Below are positions 41,651 through 51,581 of a stretch of DNA of 64,000 nucleotides, in pieces; position 1 is the stretch's first letter; each line of letters begins with the position of its first letter. The notes beneath the pieces were generated by a model, which worked only from the letters and a program-made list of their open reading frames with translations, had not been told where the DNA came from and searched no databases. The stretch lies in the NCBI GenBank assembly GCA_963737575.1, contig CAVTTJ010000004.1, positions 186,001-250,000 on the forward strand. Direction: 5' to 3'. This stretch comes from VRUE01 sp963737575 (lineage in GTDB: Bacteria > Actinomycetota > Thermoleophilia > Solirubrobacterales > 70-9). The position numbers and the translations under genes are program-made.

Positions 41651-42850
41651 ATGGACCGCGGGGCCCGCGCCTGCCTCATCGCCATCTCGCTCGCGCTCGT
41701 CGCCCTGCAGTCCTGCGGCGCGGGAAGCGAAACCGCGACCCAAACACGGGCCGATGCGTCGAAGGCGGGGGGCGGCATCGCCCTTGAGCAGATCGGGACC
41801 TTCGAAGACCCCGTCTACATCGACGGCGCGCCCGGGTACCCGAAGCTGCTGTTCGTCGTCGAGCAGCCCGGGCGGGTCGAGGTCCTGCGGCAGGGCCACC
41901 GCCTCGCGCACCCGTTCCTCGACATCTCCGGCCGGGTCGACTTCGGAGGCGAGCGCGGCCTGCTCTCGATCGCGTTCCCGCCCGACTACAGGCAGACGCG
42001 GAGCTTCTACGTCTACTACACGGACAACCAGGGCAACATCCGCGTCGATGAATTCAAGCGGCGCACGCCGACGGCGGCGGCGGCCGGCTCGCGCCGGAAC
42101 GTGATCACGATCCCGCATCCGGGCTTCGCCAACCACAACGGGGGCCAGCTCCAGTTCCTCGGCGACCTCCTCTATTTCGGGACCGGCGACGGCGGCTCCG
42201 GCGGCGACCCTCCCAACAACGCCCAGAACAAGGACGTCCTGCTGGGCAAGCTGCTTCGCATCGACCCACGGCCCGCAAGCGGGCGGCCATACTCGATCCC
42301 ACCCGGGAACCCATTCGCGGGACCGACCCCGGGGCGCGGCGAGATCTACAGCTACGGCCTTCGAAATCCGTTCCGGTTCTCCTTCGACACGGTCACAGCC
42401 GGCGCGCCGCGGATCGCGATCGGCGACGTCGGCCAGAACCGCTTCGAGGAGGTCGACTACACGACCGTGGGACGGGCGGCGGGCGCCAACTTCGGCTGGG
42501 ACGCGTTCGAGGGTTACTCCGCCTACCACGACGAAAACAGCGGCACCCCCGACCCCGGCGGGACGGTGAAACCGATCTTCGCCTACCCCCATAGCCGGGA
42601 CGGCAGCTGCTCGATCATCGGCGGCGTCGTCGTCCGCGACCGCAGCCTGGGAGCCCTCTACCGCCACTACGTATACGCGGACCTCTGCGAGGGCAAGCTG
42701 CGAAGCCTCGTGCCTCACCTGCACCGGGCGAGCGGAGACCATCTCCTCGGCCCGAGCGTCGCCTCGCCGACGTCCTTCGGCGAAGACACCGAGGGCAGGG
42801 TCTATGTCGCCTCGCTCGAAGGGCCGGTCTACAGGCTCGTCGCACGGTAG
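41651..42850 (+). CDS. PQQ-dependent sugar dehydrogenase-type (GSDH/sorbosone) lipoprotein
   Basis: The 399-residue protein has a lipoprotein-type signal (ALVALQSCGAG, Cys22). The six-bladed propeller of the glucose/sorbosone dehydrogenase family is clear: ERGLLSIAFPPDY, NHNGGQLQFLGDLLYFGTGDGG, SYGLRNPFRFSFD, IGDVGQNRFEEVDY, NFGWDAFEG, and C-terminal FGEDTEGRVYVASL. The family oxidises sugars with PQQ in the periplasm or on the cell surface; the cofactor is not proven for this member. TAGCGT lies 7 nt before ATG 41651. Confidence 0.88.
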   Translation: MDRGARACLIAISLALVALQSCGAGSETATQTRADASKAGGGIALEQIGTFEDPVYIDGAPGYPKLLFVVEQPGRVEVLRQGHRLAHPFLDISGRVDFGGERGLLSIAFPPDYRQTRSFYVYYTDNQGNIRVDEFKRRTPTAAAAGSRRNVITIPHPGFANHNGGQLQFLGDLLYFGTGDGGSGGDPPNNAQNKDVLLGKLLRIDPRPASGRPYSIPPGNPFAGPTPGRGEIYSYGLRNPFRFSFDTVTAGAPRIAIGDVGQNRFEEVDYTTVGRAAGANFGWDAFEGYSAYHDENSGTPDPGGTVKPIFAYPHSRDGSCSIIGGVVVRDRSLGALYRHYVYADLCEGKLRSLVPHLHRASGDHLLGPSVASPTSFGEDTEGRVYVASLEGPVYRLVAR

Positions 42851-42891
42851 GCTTCCTGGCTACCTGGCCAGTTTCAACGAAGGGAGCCCCG

Positions 42892-44463
42892 GTGGAGAGC
42901 GGCACTGTCGAGACGACGAGCACTGGCACGAGCAGCGTGGAGAACGGCGCCAGCGGCTCCGAGCAGATCGAGGTCAGCAACCCGGCGACCGGTGGCCTGG
43001 TCGGGACGATCGACGTCACCTCCGCGGAGCAGATCGCCGAGACCGTCACCCGCGTCCGGGCCAACCAGCCCGCCTGGGAGGCGCTGGGCAACGAGGGCCG
43101 CTACCTGTGGCTCGGGAATTTGCGCGACTGGATTCTGGACAACCTCGATCGGATCTCCGACACCGTCCAGGCAGAAACCGGAAAGGTGCGCGGCGACATC
43201 TCCAGCGAACTCTTCTACGTCGCCGAGCTGATCAACTTCTACGGGCGAAACGCCGAGAAGTTCATCGGCGAGGAATCCGTCCGTCCCCAGTCGGCCCTGG
43301 TCGCCTCGAAGAAGCTCGTGATCCAGTACCGGCCGCATCCGGTGGTCGGCGTGATCAGCCCCTGGAACTTCCCCCTCTCGATGGCCCTCGGTGACTCGAT
43401 CCCGGCGCTTCAGGCAGGGGCCGCGGTCGTCGTCAAGCCCTCCGAGTTCACCCCGCTGAGCCTGATCGAGGTAATCGACGCCTGGAAGAACGAGATCGGC
43501 GCCCCTGACGTCTTCGAGTGCGTGCTCGGCACCGGCGAGGTCGGTGGCCACCTCGTCGACGAGGTCGATTGCGTGCAGTTCACCGGCTCCGACCGGACCG
43601 GCCGCAAGGTGATGGCACGCGCGGCCGAGACCCTGACCCCCGTCAGCCTCGAGCTCGGCGGCAAGGACCCGATGATCGTCCTCGCCGACGCCGACATCGA
43701 TCGCGCCGCCAACGCCGCCGCCTGGGGCTCGATGTTCAACTCGGGACAGGTCTGCCTCTCGGTCGAGCGGATCTACGTCGAGGAGCCCGTCTACGACGAG
43801 TTCATCGCGAAGCTGACGAAGAAGGTCGGCGGCCTGCGCCAGGGAGCCGACGGCCGCAAGCCGGAAAAGGACGTCGGCGCGATCACCTCGCCGAACCAGC
43901 GCTCTGTGATCGAAAACCACGTCGACGACGCCCTGGCCAACGGCGCCCGCGCGCTGACCGGCGGCAGGGCGGCCGAGGGCTCCGGCGACTATTACGAGCC
44001 GACCGTCCTCGTCGACGTCGACCACTCGATGAAGGTGATGCGCGACGAGACCTTCGGGCCCGTCGTCGGGGTGATGAAGGTGCGCGACAGCGAGGAGGCG
44101 GTCCGCCTCGCCAACGACAGCCGCTACGGGCTGGCCGCCTCGGTCTTCGGCGAGAAGAGCCGGGCCGAGACTGTCGCCCGCCGGATCGAGGCCGGGTCGG
44201 TCAACGTCAATGACGTGATCTCCAACATGCTGGCGGTCGGAGTGCCGATGGGCGGCTGGAAGCAGTCCGGGATCGGGTTCCGCCACGGCGAGTACGGGAT
44301 CAAGAAGTACTGCCGGCCCGAGTCGATCGTCGTCACCAGGTTCGCGGGCAAGAACGAACCGACCTGGTACCCGTACACGAAGTCGCGACTGGGCCTGGTC
44401 AACCGGGTCGTCAAGGCGATCACCGCCCGCGACTGGAAACGCCGCCTGGGCAAACGCGGCTGA
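42892..44463 (+). CDS. Aldehyde dehydrogenase (NAD(P)-dependent)
   Basis: The 523-residue protein has the ALDH core: VGVISPWNFPLSMALGDSIPALQAGAAVVVKPSE (about 142-175), SLELGGKDPMIVLADADID (about 253), catalytic Cys in GSMFNSGQVCLS (about Cys286), and ETFGPVVGVM near 384. The roughly 20-residue N-terminal Ser/Thr-rich extension and about 40-residue basic tail exceed the standard fold. Substrate is unknown; membership resembles succinate-semialdehyde or long-chain members. GTG 42892 with GAAGGGAG upstream. It sits 41 bp after the sugar dehydrogenase on the same strand. Confidence 0.9.
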   Translation: MESGTVETTSTGTSSVENGASGSEQIEVSNPATGGLVGTIDVTSAEQIAETVTRVRANQPAWEALGNEGRYLWLGNLRDWILDNLDRISDTVQAETGKVRGDISSELFYVAELINFYGRNAEKFIGEESVRPQSALVASKKLVIQYRPHPVVGVISPWNFPLSMALGDSIPALQAGAAVVVKPSEFTPLSLIEVIDAWKNEIGAPDVFECVLGTGEVGGHLVDEVDCVQFTGSDRTGRKVMARAAETLTPVSLELGGKDPMIVLADADIDRAANAAAWGSMFNSGQVCLSVERIYVEEPVYDEFIAKLTKKVGGLRQGADGRKPEKDVGAITSPNQRSVIENHVDDALANGARALTGGRAAEGSGDYYEPTVLVDVDHSMKVMRDETFGPVVGVMKVRDSEEAVRLANDSRYGLAASVFGEKSRAETVARRIEAGSVNVNDVISNMLAVGVPMGGWKQSGIGFRHGEYGIKKYCRPESIVVTRFAGKNEPTWYPYTKSRLGLVNRVVKAITARDWKRRLGKRG

Positions 44464-44504
44464 TCTCTTTCAGCCGCGGTTTGCGAGTTCGATACCGTTC
44501 ATCG

Positions 44505-44601
44505 ACCATCTAGAGCGGTCGAGGGGCCCGGCCCGCTGACGCCGCAGCAACCGGCCGAGATCTCCGGATCGAGGTGCGGTGCTACCGCCGGATTCGATGG
44601 A
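44505..44601 (+). promoter_or_regulatory. SAM-I (S-box) riboswitch upstream of metH
   Basis: The region contains the conserved S-box blocks in order: ATCTAGAGCGG, AGGGGCCCGGCCC, CTGACGCCGCAGCAACC and GGTGCTACCGCC. P1 is CCATC (44506-44510) with GATGG (44596-44600). This matches the SAM-I family core (AAGAG, AGGGA-GGCCC, GCAACC, GGTGCTAA). It lies 20 bp before metH ATG 44622. P1's 3' strand abuts GGAGG (44599-44603), while an AAAGG (44609-44613) 8 nt before the ATG is the better ribosome site. SAM binding should repress metH expression. Confidence 0.85.
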
Positions 44602-44621
44602 GGTATTGAAAGGCTTCAGAC

Positions 44622-47600
44622 ATGGCAGATCGTGACTACCTAGCCGCAACCCACGAGCGGGTCGTCGTCTTCGACGGCGGCATGGGCGCGACCCTGGAGC
44701 AGTTCGACCTCTCCCAGGAGGACTACGGCGGCCTGCTCGGCAAATGCCACGAGGCTCTGGTGCTCAACCGTCCCGACGTGATCGAGGGCGTCCACGACTC
44801 GATGCTCGCCGCCGGCGCCGAGGTGGTCGAGACCGACACCTTCCAGGGCTCGCGGCTGAAGCTCGACGAGTGGGGGCTCGGCGAGCAGACCCTTGAGATC
44901 AACACCAAAGCGGCGCAGATCGCCCGCCGGGCGGCCGGCGAGGACCGCTTCGTCGCCGGCTCGATCGGGCCGACCGGCTTCCTGCCGGCATCCGACGACC
45001 CGACCCTCGGCGACATCTCCTTCGCGAAGCTGGTCGACGTCTTCGCCGAGCAGGCCCGCGGCCTGGTCGAAGGCGGCGCCGACCTGATCATCATCGAGAC
45101 GGCGCAGGACATCCTCGAGGTCAAGGCGGCGATCTTCGGCGCCCGCGAGGCGTTCGCGGCGACCGGCCGCGGGCTGCCGATCCAGACCAGCGTCTCCCTC
45201 CTCCCCCAGGGCGGCAAGATGCTGCTCGGCACCGACATCGAGGCCGTCCTGACGACGCTGGCGGCGCTCGAGGTCGACGTGATCGGGCTCAACTGCTCGA
45301 CCGGCCCGGAGGACATGCGCGACGCGATCCGCTACCTCGGCGCAAATTCGCCCCTGCCGGTCCACTGCATCCCGAACGCGGGGCTTCCGCTCCAGGGGCC
45401 CGACGGCGAGACGATCTTCCCCGAAAAGCCCGAGCCGCTCGCGGCGACCCTCGGCGAGTTCGTCGAGCGCTACTCGGTCGGGATCGTCGGCGGCTGCTGC
45501 GGGACGACCCCGGAGCACATCGCGGCGATCCGCGAGCGCGTCGCCGGTCGCGTGCCCGGCGAGCGCCCCGCCCCCGGCCCGACGCGCGTCTCCTCGATGA
45601 TGACCTCGACCGCGCTCGTCCAGGAGCCGCGGCCGACCCTTGTCGGCGAGCGGGTCAACTCGCAGGGCTCCAAACGGGCCAAGGAACTGCTGCTCGCCGA
45701 CGACTACGACAGCCTCGTCCAGGTCGCCGAAGACCAGGTCGAAGGCGGCGCCCACGTGCTCGACGTCTGCGTCGCTCTGACCGAGCGCTCCGACGAGGAT
45801 GAGCAGATGCAGGCTGTGGTCGAGCGAATCTCGCTGACCCAGCCGGCGCCGATCCAGGTCGACTCGACCGAGCCCGAGGTGATCAGGGCCGCCCTCGAGC
45901 AGATCCCGGGGCGCGCGATCGTCAACTCGATCAATTTCGAGGCCGGGCCCGACAAGGCCAACGTCGTCGTGCCGCTGGCCCGGGCGCACGGAGCGGCCCT
46001 GATCGCGCTGACGATCGACGAGGTCGGGATGGCCAAGACTGCGGAGCGCAAGGTCGAGATCGCCCAGCGGATCCGCGACCTCGCCTGCGACGAGCACGGG
46101 CTCGACCCCGAGGCGCTGATCTTCGATGCGCTGACCTTCACCCTCACCACCGGCGACGAGGAGTGGCGGCCCTCCGCGGTCGAGACGATCGAGGGGATCC
46201 GCCGGATCAAGGCCGAGATCCCCGGTGTGAAGACGTCGCTGGGCGTCTCCAACGTCTCCTTCGGGGTCTCTCCCCCCGCCCGCGCGGTGCTCAACTCGGT
46301 CTTCCTCCACCACTGCGTCGAGGCCGGCCTCGACCTGGCGATGGTCAACCCCAACCACATCACGCCGTACTCGGAGATCTCCGAGGAGGAGCGCCACCTC
46401 ACCCACGACCTCGTCTTCGACCGCCGTGAGGACGCGCTCGAGCGGTTCATCGCCCACTTCGAGTCGAAGGGGGAGGAAGCCGAGGAGCTGGCGGGCGACC
46501 CGACCGAGGGGATGGAGCCCGAGGAGGCGCTCCACTGGATGATCCTGCGCCGCAAGAAGGACGGTGTCGAGGATTGGATCGACCGCTCAGTCGAGAAGAT
46601 CGGCGCGGTCCCGACCCTGAACGAGGTCCTGCTACCGGCGATGAAGGAGGTCGGCGACAAATTCGGCGCCGGCGAACTGATCCTGCCCTTCGTCCTCCAG
46701 TCGGCCGAAGTGATGAAGCGCGCCGTCGCCCAGCTCGAGAACTACCTCGACCGGATCGAGGGCCACACAAAGGGCAAGGTCGTGATCGCGACCGTCTTCG
46801 GCGACGTCCACGACATCGGCAAGTCGCTCGTCAACACGATCCTCACAAACAATGGCTACACGGTGATCGACCTCGGCAAGCAGGTCCCGGTCGACGCGAT
46901 CATCGAGGCCGCGGTCGAGAACGAGGCCGACGCGATCGGCCTCTCGGCGCTGCTGGTCTCGACCTCGAAGCAGATGCCGATCTGCGTCCAGGAGCTGCAC
47001 CAGCGAGAACTCCCGTTCCCGGTCCTGATCGGCGGCGCCGCGATCAACCGCGACTTCGGGCGCCGCACCCTCTACCCGCACGGCAAGGAGTCCGATGACG
47101 TCTACGAGCCCGGCGTCTTCTACTGCAAGGACGCCTTCCAGGGGCTCGACACGATGGACGCCCTGGTCGACGAGGCGGCACGGGCGGCGCTGGTCGAGCG
47201 ATTCCGGGCCGAGGCGCAGCAGCTGCGCGAGAAGCCTGTCGTGGTCGACGACGGGCCGCCGACAACCGACGAGAGCGTCCGCTCGGCGGCCCGCACCGAC
47301 AACTCGGTCCCGGCGCCGCCGTTCTGGGGCGCGCGCGAGATCCCGGTCGATCTCGACGAGGTCTTCCCCTACCTCGACCGCCACGTCCTCTTCAAGCTCC
47401 ACTGGGGCGGCAAAGGCGTGAAGGGCGAGGCCTGGCGCGAACTCGTCGAGGGGACAGACGAAGAGGAGGGCTTCTCGCACCGCCTGGAGCGGATGTGGCG
47501 CGAGCAGGACTACCTGCACCCGAAGGCCCGGCTCGGCTACTTCCCGTGCAACGCGGACGGCAACGAGCTCGTCGTCTTCGACCCCGGGGACCCCGACCGC

Positions 47601-48182
47601 GAGCTTGAGCGGCTCGTCTTTCCGCGCCAGCCGAGGCACGACCGGATCTGCCTTGCCGACTTCTTCCGCCCGATCGATTCCGGCGAACGCGACGTCGTCG
47701 CCCTCCAGGGGGTGACGGTCGGCCCCGAGGTCACAGAGCTGATCGAACGGCTGGAGAGCGAAGGCGAGTTCGCCGAGCAGCTATTCGTGCACGGGATCGG
47801 CGTCCAGTCGGCCGAGGGCCTGGCCGAGTGGCTGCACTCCGAGGTTCGCGGCGAGCTCGGCATCGAGCTCGACCAGGGGCGCCGCTACTCCTGGGGCTAC
47901 CCGGCCTGCCCGGACCAGTCCGAGCACGAGAAGGTCTGGCAGCTGCTAGGCCTCGAGAAGATCGGGATGACGCTCTCCGACGGCTACGCCGTCCTGCCCG
48001 AGCAATCGACGGTCGCGATCGTCGCCCACCACCCCCAGGCCGTCTACTTCGGAATGAAGTCGGGCTTCATCCCTGAGGGCAGGTCCGGCGACGAGCTGAT
48101 CGCGGGCACCGATCGGGGCGGCGAGCTGCCGCCGGAGTCGGAGCCCGAGGAGGATCCGGAGGAGACGCCGGTCGAGGCCTGA
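44622..48182 (+). CDS. metH: Cobalamin-dependent methionine synthase
   Basis: The 1186-residue multidomain enzyme transfers the methyl group of methyl-THF to homocysteine through cobalamin. The homocysteine domain (about 1-310) has zinc ligands in LNCSTG and GGCCGTTPEHI. The pterin domain follows (about 340-600). The B12 cap and binding domains (about 640-880) have the cobalamin lower ligand motif DVHDIGKSLV (about 727-736). The AdoMet reactivation domain (about 900-1160) has RYSWGYPACPD near 1090. It is slightly shorter than E. coli MetH and ends in an acidic tail. The upstream SAM riboswitch provides feedback control. Confidence 0.96.
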   Translation: MADRDYLAATHERVVVFDGGMGATLEQFDLSQEDYGGLLGKCHEALVLNRPDVIEGVHDSMLAAGAEVVETDTFQGSRLKLDEWGLGEQTLEINTKAAQIARRAAGEDRFVAGSIGPTGFLPASDDPTLGDISFAKLVDVFAEQARGLVEGGADLIIIETAQDILEVKAAIFGAREAFAATGRGLPIQTSVSLLPQGGKMLLGTDIEAVLTTLAALEVDVIGLNCSTGPEDMRDAIRYLGANSPLPVHCIPNAGLPLQGPDGETIFPEKPEPLAATLGEFVERYSVGIVGGCCGTTPEHIAAIRERVAGRVPGERPAPGPTRVSSMMTSTALVQEPRPTLVGERVNSQGSKRAKELLLADDYDSLVQVAEDQVEGGAHVLDVCVALTERSDEDEQMQAVVERISLTQPAPIQVDSTEPEVIRAALEQIPGRAIVNSINFEAGPDKANVVVPLARAHGAALIALTIDEVGMAKTAERKVEIAQRIRDLACDEHGLDPEALIFDALTFTLTTGDEEWRPSAVETIEGIRRIKAEIPGVKTSLGVSNVSFGVSPPARAVLNSVFLHHCVEAGLDLAMVNPNHITPYSEISEEERHLTHDLVFDRREDALERFIAHFESKGEEAEELAGDPTEGMEPEEALHWMILRRKKDGVEDWIDRSVEKIGAVPTLNEVLLPAMKEVGDKFGAGELILPFVLQSAEVMKRAVAQLENYLDRIEGHTKGKVVIATVFGDVHDIGKSLVNTILTNNGYTVIDLGKQVPVDAIIEAAVENEADAIGLSALLVSTSKQMPICVQELHQRELPFPVLIGGAAINRDFGRRTLYPHGKESDDVYEPGVFYCKDAFQGLDTMDALVDEAARAALVERFRAEAQQLREKPVVVDDGPPTTDESVRSAARTDNSVPAPPFWGAREIPVDLDEVFPYLDRHVLFKLHWGGKGVKGEAWRELVEGTDEEEGFSHRLERMWREQDYLHPKARLGYFPCNADGNELVVFDPGDPDRELERLVFPRQPRHDRICLADFFRPIDSGERDVVALQGVTVGPEVTELIERLESEGEFAEQLFVHGIGVQSAEGLAEWLHSEVRGELGIELDQGRRYSWGYPACPDQSEHEKVWQLLGLEKIGMTLSDGYAVLPEQSTVAIVAHHPQAVYFGMKSGFIPEGRSGDELIAGTDRGGELPPESEPEEDPEETPVEA

Positions 48183-48254
48183 ATCGCCCGTCCCGGGTTG
48201 CGAGCCCTCGACCCTCGCGGAGGAGAATCGCGCCGCGGTGTGACTTTCCCTCGC

Positions 48255-49184
48255 ATGGCGCAGGGTTCTCACACCGGAAGGCGGAACAGGGCGATCGCTC
48301 AGCTGGCGGCGCACCAGCACGGCGTGGTTTCCCGCGGGCAGCTCTCAGCCCTGCATCTCAGTGAAGACCAGATCGAGCGGTCACTCGCCCTCGGCACCCT
48401 GCACCCGGTCTTCCGGGGCGCCTATGCGGTGGGACATCTCGCGATCGGCAACCCGGGGCTGGATGCAGGCCGCGATACTCGCCTGCGGGCCGGAGACGGC
48501 CATCTCGCACGGTTCCGCCGCGGCGCTGCTCGGGTTGACCGAAAGGATTCCGACCCTCATCCATGTGATCGATCCGCGGCAACGGGGCCGTGGCATTCAT
48601 GGCATTCGCTGGCATCGTGTGCCGGCGCCACGCCCCGATGAGATCACCGCCCGCGACGGCATTCCGTGCACGACGGTCTCCCGCACGCTGGTCGACCTCG
48701 CCGGGAGCGTCGGGAACAGGGCCCTTCGCGGGCTGATCGAGGAGGCGGCCGTGCAGCGATCCCTCGATATCGGTGCGGTGGATGCAATCCTCGGCCACGC
48801 CCGCCGCCGCGGAGGGCCGATGCTGCGTGCCCTGCTGGCGCCGTGGAGGACCGCCGCCGAAGACCGGCCGAACCTCCGCAGCAGACTGGAGGCGCGGCTC
48901 TACCCGCGACTGGTCGAGCGGGCCTTCCCGTCACTCGCACCAATGTGACCCTCAACCTCGAGGGGGTCAGGATCGAGGTCGACTTCCTCTGGGCCGAAGA
49001 GAGGCTCGTGATCGAAACCGACGGTGCGGCGACCCACGCGACCCCATGCGCGTTCGGGCGAGACCGGTGGCGGGACCAACTGCTGGTAGCGGCGGGCCAC
49101 AGGGTGATCCGGGTCACCTGGGGCCAGTTGGCGGACGAACCCGAGGCCCTCCTGGCCAGGGTACTGCGGATTCTCGAAGCCTAG
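48255..49184 (+). pseudogene. Frameshifted AbiEi/DUF559 paralogue
   Basis: Three frame segments together match the intact protein at 15014-15946. Segment one runs from ATG 48255 (MAQGSHTGRRNRAIAQLAAHQ) to about 48460 (VGHLAIGNPG). Segment two is one frame later (MQAAILACGPETAISHGSAA to LYPRLVERA, about 48465-48930). Segment three holds the nuclease-like end (GLPVTRTNVTLNLEGVRIEVDFLW, then RLVIETDGAATHAT, to 49184). The first shift is an extra G in CCCGGGG; the second near 48930 is a loss of about 4 bases relative to expectation. Two independent lesions make a sequencing error less likely, so this is probably a true pseudogene. Confidence 0.8.
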
Positions 49185-51508
49185 ATCCGCGCGCTCTCGC
49201 GCTCGCCGGTACGGCGGGTGCGGGCCTTCGGCTCGAGGTGGACCGGCGCGGCGGAGAGGGCCTGGACGCGCAGGTCGCTCCAGGTCAGCCCCTCGCGGAC
49301 GAGGGCCGGAAGGCCGAGAGCGACGGCGGTCGCGATCTCGACCGCCTGCAGGATGACGCCATAGGCGAGGGCATCCGCGGTGCTGATCCCGAAGCCGGTG
49401 TGGAGGACGCTGACCACGGCGAGCTGGAAGACGCCGATGTTGGAGGGCGTCGCCGGCACGACGGCGGTCACGTTGACGGCGAAGAGGACCGCTGCGGCCG
49501 CGCCGATGCCTGCCTGGTGGTCGAGGCCGAGGGCGGCGAACAGGCCCCAGCAGGCGGTGAGCTGGATCGCCCAGGCGGTGAGCTGGGCGGCCGCTGCGGC
49601 GATGCCGCGCCGCGGAGTGCGGAAGACGCTGAGGCCGGCCCGCACCTGGAGCAGCGCCCGGTGGGCGGCGGCGCCGAGGCGGGCGAAGCGGCCGTTGCCG
49701 TTGCGGCGCATCAGCAGCGGCGCCAGCAGAACGAGGAGCAGGACCCCGAGCGGGACGAGGCTGAAGGCGAAGATCGTCTGCGTGCTCGAGTGGAACAGGT
49801 CGGTGGTCGAGACGATGATCACCCCGAGCATCACCAACGCGATCAGGTTGAGCATCGTCTGCGACACCAGCGTCCCGAGCAGGACCGGGAACGTTTCCCG
49901 CATCCGGCCGGTCCGGCGGGCGAGGGTCATCGCGCGCGCCGGCTCGCCGAGGCGCGCCGGCAGGGTCGCCGACATCAGGACCCCGATCATCGTCGCCGAG
50001 GTGACGTCGCGGCGGCGGACCGGGCGGTTCGGCAGGGCGGCGCGGACGATCCAGTACCAGGACGCGGCGCGGAAGAAGAGGGAGAGCGACATCAGCGCGC
50101 AGGCGATCAGCACCCAGGTGATGTCGGAGCGGACGATGCTGGTGAGGACCTTGTCGACGCCGATTTTCTGCGCGGCGAGGGCGGTGAGGCCGACCCCAAG
50201 GGCGCCGGCGACCGCGAGACCGACCCGGCGCGCGATGCGGCGGCCGCGATGGCTGTCGGCGGCAAGCGGCGGGTCGGGGGACGGAAGCCTCTGTGGCGGG
50301 GACGGCGGCCGGCCGTCGGCGGGCAGCAGCCCGGCCCAGTGGGCGGCCCGCTCGGTGCGGGTGACCGGCACCGGGGCCTCGATCGCCTTCTCATAGACAG
50401 CGGTGACGCGGTCGGCGACGCGGGTCCAGGCATAGCGCTGGGCGCTCTGGCGCGCGGCGCGGCCCATCGCCGCGAGGCGCTCGGGCTCGAGATGGGCGCG
50501 CTGCAGCTCCTCGGCGAGGCGCTGGGGATCGCCCGGCGGCACCAGGACCCCGTCGACGCCATCGGTGACGACGTCGCTGTAGCCGGCGATTCCCGACGCG
50601 ATCACAGGCGTTCCCGCGGCGAAGGCCTCGGTCAGGACCATGCCGAAGCTCTCGCCGGCCAGCGAGGGGGCGCAGAGGACGTCGGCATCGTGGAGCTCCT
50701 GCCAGAGGCGGTCGCCGGAGACGCGGCCGCGAACGTCGATGTGGCGCATCGTCTCGGGATCGGCGAGGTAGCGGAGAACGTCGCTCCGCTCGGCGCCGAT
50801 CACGGTCAGCCGGCAGGGAGCGTGCTCGGCGAGGGCGCCGAAGGCGGTGAGCAGGATCGGCAGGCCCTTGCGCTCCTCCGGGCGGCCGACGAAGAGGATC
50901 CGGAGCTCCTCGCCCGGGGCCCTCGGGTCGTTCGGCGCGGCGTCGACGTCGACCCCGTTGGGGACGACCTCATAGTGACCGCCGAACCAGCGGCGGCCGG
51001 TCCAGGCGGCTGCCTCGGAGACGGCGATCCGCGCCGAGAGACGGTTGAACACCCTGCGCGCGCCGAGCGCCGTGGCGATGTAGTTGGGGACCGCCTTCGT
51101 CGAGTAGGCGTGGAAGGTGCCGACCGCCGGGACCTCGGCCCCGAGCGCGGCGTTCCAGCCGACCAGCGGAACCAGCGGCTCGTGGATATGGATGACGTCG
51201 AAGCGGCCCCGGCGGAGCTCCCGCCGCGGCGCCACGACCCCGCCCGCCGGGAATGCAGCGAGGTTCGACACCGCCCCGTTGGCGGAGAACCCGACGGTGC
51301 GCCCGAGCGGAACCAGGTAGTCGGGGGCGTCGACCGTTTCCGCGGGCGCACGATGAAGCACCCGGCTGAGCCGGTCAGGAGGGTCGACGGGAGCAAGAAC
51401 TCGCACGTGGTGCCCGCGGCCGAGAAACTCCTCGGCAAGGGCCTCAACGTGCCTGTTCACGCCTCCCTGATAGGACCAGGAATATGGCGAGACGAGTGCG
51501 ATACGCAC
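49181..51508 (-). CDS. GT4 glycosyltransferase fused to an LPG-synthase-like membrane domain
   Basis: The 775-residue bifunctional protein has a GT-B family 4 glycosyltransferase at about 1-370. Its signatures are YSWSYQGGVNRHVEAL, IHIHEPLVPLV, VVPNGVDVD, ILFVGRPEERKGLPILL and SLAGESFGMVLTEAFAAG. This is close to the PimA/GDP-mannose-dependent type. A linker of about 50 residues, proline rich (PPSPPQRLPSPDPP), leads to a C-terminal integral membrane domain (about 425-760) of the LPG_synthase_TM/UPF0104 family. In that domain ATLPARLGEPARAMTL and VPATPSNIGVFQLAVV are the marker motifs. The fusion suggests flippase or aminoacyl/lipid-transfer coupling to glycolipid synthesis. Its stop overlaps the pseudogene by 4 bp. 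Confidence 0.88.
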   Translation of the reverse strand: MRIALVSPYSWSYQGGVNRHVEALAEEFLGRGHHVRVLAPVDPPDRLSRVLHRAPAETVDAPDYLVPLGRTVGFSANGAVSNLAAFPAGGVVAPRRELRRGRFDVIHIHEPLVPLVGWNAALGAEVPAVGTFHAYSTKAVPNYIATALGARRVFNRLSARIAVSEAAAWTGRRWFGGHYEVVPNGVDVDAAPNDPRAPGEELRILFVGRPEERKGLPILLTAFGALAEHAPCRLTVIGAERSDVLRYLADPETMRHIDVRGRVSGDRLWQELHDADVLCAPSLAGESFGMVLTEAFAAGTPVIASGIAGYSDVVTDGVDGVLVPPGDPQRLAEELQRAHLEPERLAAMGRAARQSAQRYAWTRVADRVTAVYEKAIEAPVPVTRTERAAHWAGLLPADGRPPSPPQRLPSPDPPLAADSHRGRRIARRVGLAVAGALGVGLTALAAQKIGVDKVLTSIVRSDITWVLIACALMSLSLFFRAASWYWIVRAALPNRPVRRRDVTSATMIGVLMSATLPARLGEPARAMTLARRTGRMRETFPVLLGTLVSQTMLNLIALVMLGVIIVSTTDLFHSSTQTIFAFSLVPLGVLLLVLLAPLLMRRNGNGRFARLGAAAHRALLQVRAGLSVFRTPRRGIAAAAAQLTAWAIQLTACWGLFAALGLDHQAGIGAAAAVLFAVNVTAVVPATPSNIGVFQLAVVSVLHTGFGISTADALAYGVILQAVEIATAVALGLPALVREGLTWSDLRVQALSAAPVHLEPKARTRRTGERESARI

Positions 51509-51581
51509 GGGTCACAAAGCCTAGAGGATCGACCGGCCCAGTCCGGCGAGGGGCCGCCGAGGCCCGAATCGTGCCCAGGAA

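Noticed and set aside
42105..42314. Short minus-strand frame inside the sugar dehydrogenase
   Set aside because: No ribosome site, no hydrophobic or domain pattern, fully within a well supported gene.
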